A DNA stretch of 23,358 nucleotides from Welwitschia mirabilis (taxonomy: Eukaryota; Gnetophyta; Gnetopsida; Welwitschiales). The notes below the pieces were generated by a model, which was given only the letters and a program-made list of their open reading frames with translations, searched no databases and was not told where the DNA came from. The stretch's first letter is position 1. Every line of letters starts with the position of its first letter. The stretch lies in assembly GCA_051453625.1 (NCBI GenBank), contig JBOZIK010000001.1, forward strand, positions 239,491,330-239,514,687, in the 5' to 3' direction. The translations under genes and the position numbers were made by a program. Shown in pieces: positions 21,916 to 23,358 of the stretch.

Positions 21916-22296
21916 TTAAGTGCCGCGGGCAAGCATCTGCTGATAATTTCTGTAAGAAAGTTGCCTTTCGAGCCTTATATGCTCATGAAACCTGCAAATG
22001 AAGACCTCTGCAACTTCGTCAATCACACTTTCGAGATCATTCCCGCCTGCAGTTATCATTTCCCTCATTTCCTCCATACTCTCCATCACCCTTCTCTCAT
22101 CTTCCACCCCTTTCTCTTCCTCTCCTTCCTTCTCCTTCGATTCCGACCTGAAATTGGCGAGGCGAGGTTTGCTGTTTTTCCAAACAATCCGACTAACTTT
22201 TACATCTGCCTTGGATTTCAGAATCCACCTTATTGCGCCTGCAACATTCTTGAAAAACTTGATGTCTTTATCGCGGAAATCTATCCACTGCTTCAT
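21916..22296 (-). CDS. DUF761-type small plant protein (126 aa)
   Basis: An uninterrupted minus-strand frame from ATG at 22296-22294 to TAA at 21918-21916. The C-terminus (about residues 87-124) has the DUF761 pattern: a short acidic lead, AEVFI, RF.E.IRLERQ, S, Y and the terminal MLARG, which normally closes these proteins. Residues 1-50 are basic and partly hydrophobic (FFKNVAGAIRWIL); residues 51-82 are Glu/Arg/Lys-rich and may be helical or disordered. Family members are short plant proteins of unknown biochemical role, several described as stress- or elicitor-responsive; no enzyme activity is implied. No signal peptide is evident. Codon use and CpG content are normal, unlike the surrounding transposons. 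The TATA box about 120 bases upstream supports this start and strand. The overlapping plus-strand frames are shadows. Confidence 0.75.
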   Translation of the reverse strand: MKQWIDFRDKDIKFFKNVAGAIRWILKSKADVKVSRIVWKNSKPRLANFRSESKEKEGEEEKGVEDERRVMESMEEMREMITAGGNDLESVIDEVAEVFICRFHEHIRLERQLSYRNYQQMLARGT

Positions 22297-22415
22297 TTCT
22301 TATCGCGAAGAATAAAGGACACTGCTGCAGAACGATGAAGCACTGCAAAAGGAAAGACACAAGAAAGAGAGACACGGCACTCCCTTGAATCCTTTCAGTC
22401 CGACAGGTCTCGCGC

Positions 22416-22422
22416 ATTTATA
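22416..22422 (-). promoter_or_regulatory. TATA box of the DUF761 gene
   Basis: Minus-strand TATAAAT within CTTCTATAAATGCGCG. Transcription would start near 22390, giving an untranslated leader of roughly 90 bases that is pyrimidine-rich, without an ATG before the CDS start in the part I read. The assembly gap begins 9 bases upstream, so further upstream elements may be missing. Confidence 0.65.
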
Positions 22423-22430
22423 GAAGCCAA

Positions 22431-22440
22431 NNNNNNNNNN
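22431..22440. other. Assembly gap (10 N)
   Basis: Ten N of unknown true length. They lie between the TATA box and a GGAGGAGGAGGA stretch, so collapsed GA/CT repeat sequence is a likely cause. The gap removes part of the DUF761 promoter. Confidence 0.95.
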
Positions 22441-22860
22441 ACAGGAGGAGGAGGATGCTGAATGGGTTACAGACTGTTTGGATGGATAAGGGCCGCTTCT
22501 TTGCCATAACCACAAGCAAAAGGAATAATGTGACAACTTTTTATTTGTTTAATTTGCAGAGGAAGATTTGAGAATGCTTTAGTCTGATATGATACCTCCC
22601 ACATTTGTTGTAAAGATTGGGTGCATGTCCGACACAGTAAAGTTTCGCGCTTGTTTGCTCTGAAAATGGCGCTTCTCACGCTGTAAAATTGGTCACCTTG
22701 GTATATTTCTGTAGTATTTTTATATGATATTATGACAACGGAAAAATGGAAGCACATTCTTGAGGGCATGAAGCGCATGCTTTAGTGGGCACTCAACCAG
22801 CTATTCCTCTGAAAATATATTAAGAACCGTTAAGACTGCAAACATCCTCTGTCACAAGTC
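22441..22860. other. Upstream region of the DUF761 gene
   Basis: GC-normal DNA right of the gap. On the minus strand it begins (near the gap) with CCTCCTCCTCC, a pyrimidine patch common in plant promoters. On the plus strand, after ACAG at 22441-22444, a short frame EEEDAEWVTDCLDG-stop (22445-22489) would suit the C-terminal end of an exon, and a good acceptor-like TTTAATTTGCAG ends at 22559. No gene could be assembled from these, so promoter DNA is the simpler reading. Confidence 0.35.
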
Positions 22861-23358
22861 TAGCGGTTTCTTTTCCCTAATTAGATTTTTATTTATTTAT
22901 ATATGCTTAGAATTTTTATTGTCTTGAAATTAATTAAATTTTAATGTTATGAGTTTATCTAACTATATGTCTAGTCCACAATACAAAAATCTTATGATCA
23001 ATCTCAATTGGTGTTTGTGCTATCAAAGTCCTCTCTTGGGATCCTTTTTTACCTCATCACAATGTGAAGGGGAGAGGGCTTGTTGAACCGTGGAAAAAGA
23101 GTTTTTTAAGAAAATATTAGACCTATATCAAGGTCCTTTTATGAGATCCCTTCTTACCTCATTGCAATGTTGGAGTAGAGGGGTGTTAGTCCCTGATAAA
23201 GAGTTTCATTAGAAAATATCATAACTACAAAATCATATTCTAGAGAGGTGAAAAAAAAAAAAAACTATGAGAGAATAGAGGAAAAGATGTTAAGTGATAG
23301 TAGAAACTAGTAGAACAAAAAACAAATCTTCAAAAATAGTTGGGACAATTACAAAAAA
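22861..23358. other. AT-rich flank with a tandem repeat and A-run
   Basis: Transposon-like composition returns. No gene was recognised. It includes a two-copy tandem repeat and a run of 14 A at 23251-23264. Confidence 0.45.
23021..23222. repeat. Two-copy tandem repeat, 105-bp period
   Basis: TATCAAAGTCCTC at 23021 returns as TATCAAGGTCCTT at 23126. Both are followed by GGATCC/AGATCC, TTACCTCAT, GCAATGT/ACAATGT, GAGNGG and AAAGAGTTT, ending with an AGAAAATAT block. Confidence 0.8.

Noticed and set aside
21910-22338. Plus-strand open frame of 142 residues overlapping the DUF761 gene, and a second of 105 residues
   Set aside because: Both are shadows of the minus-strand CDS; their Pro/Leu/Phe- and Ser-rich composition reflects the complement of a Glu/Lys-rich region, and no plant family was recognised.
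22467-22778. Minus-strand open frame of 103 residues upstream of the DUF761 TATA box
   Set aside because: It has no recognisable domain, lies in promoter DNA, and does not connect to the DUF761 start.
1-23358. CRISPR arrays, prokaryotic defence or operon systems, tRNA or rRNA genes
   Set aside because: Nothing resembling them was seen; the content is plant nuclear retroelements plus one plant gene.

Overview
This is nuclear DNA of a land plant with a large, repeat-dominated genome. It is very AT-rich (roughly a quarter to 30% G+C by eye), and CpG is almost absent from most of it. Reading frames are broken by stops at places where related proteins have Trp, Gln or Arg, as expected from long-term C-to-T decay of methylated DNA. 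The combination would suit a gymnosperm with a strongly deaminated genome, such as a Welwitschia-like one, but that is an inference; the sequence itself only supports 'land plant'. No prokaryotic features, tRNA, rRNA or CRISPR array were seen.

Layout. (1) 1-5514: an old LTR retroelement on the minus strand, cut by the window start. It has a 3' LTR piece (1-470), a G-rich polypurine tract, a broken gag-position reading frame (3546-2333), a candidate primer binding site and a 5' LTR (about 4013-5514). (2) 5515-7260: a plus-strand LINE (non-LTR retrotransposon) reverse-transcriptase remnant that starts exactly where the LTR stops, with an internal tandem duplication of about 520 bp. (3) 7373-8739: unassigned AT-rich spacer. 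(4) 8740-12450: a second plus-strand LINE, with endonuclease, reverse transcriptase and terminal zinc knuckle all recognisable but no intact frame. (5) 12451-14849: AT-rich DNA with small repeats. (6) 14850-20340: a third LINE on the minus strand, split by a 1486-bp LTR element (17951-19436) that has TG...CA ends, a decayed initiator-Met primer site and no coding capacity. (7) About 20650-22860: an abrupt island of ordinary G+C and CpG content. (8) 22861-23358: AT-rich DNA again.

The only gene I would call intact is in the island: a 126-residue DUF761-type protein on the minus strand (22296-21916), with a TATA box at 22422-22416 and a 10-N assembly gap just upstream of it. Everything else is retroelement debris, nested at two places and carrying repeated two-copy tandem duplications. 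The genes do not form a pathway. The window shows a small, protected gene promoter region next to about 20 kb of heavily mutated transposon sequence. I found no convincing new biological system. The most useful observations are the nested insertions, the deamination signature and its sharp end at the gene island, and a degraded unrecognised protein frame inside the first LTR element.
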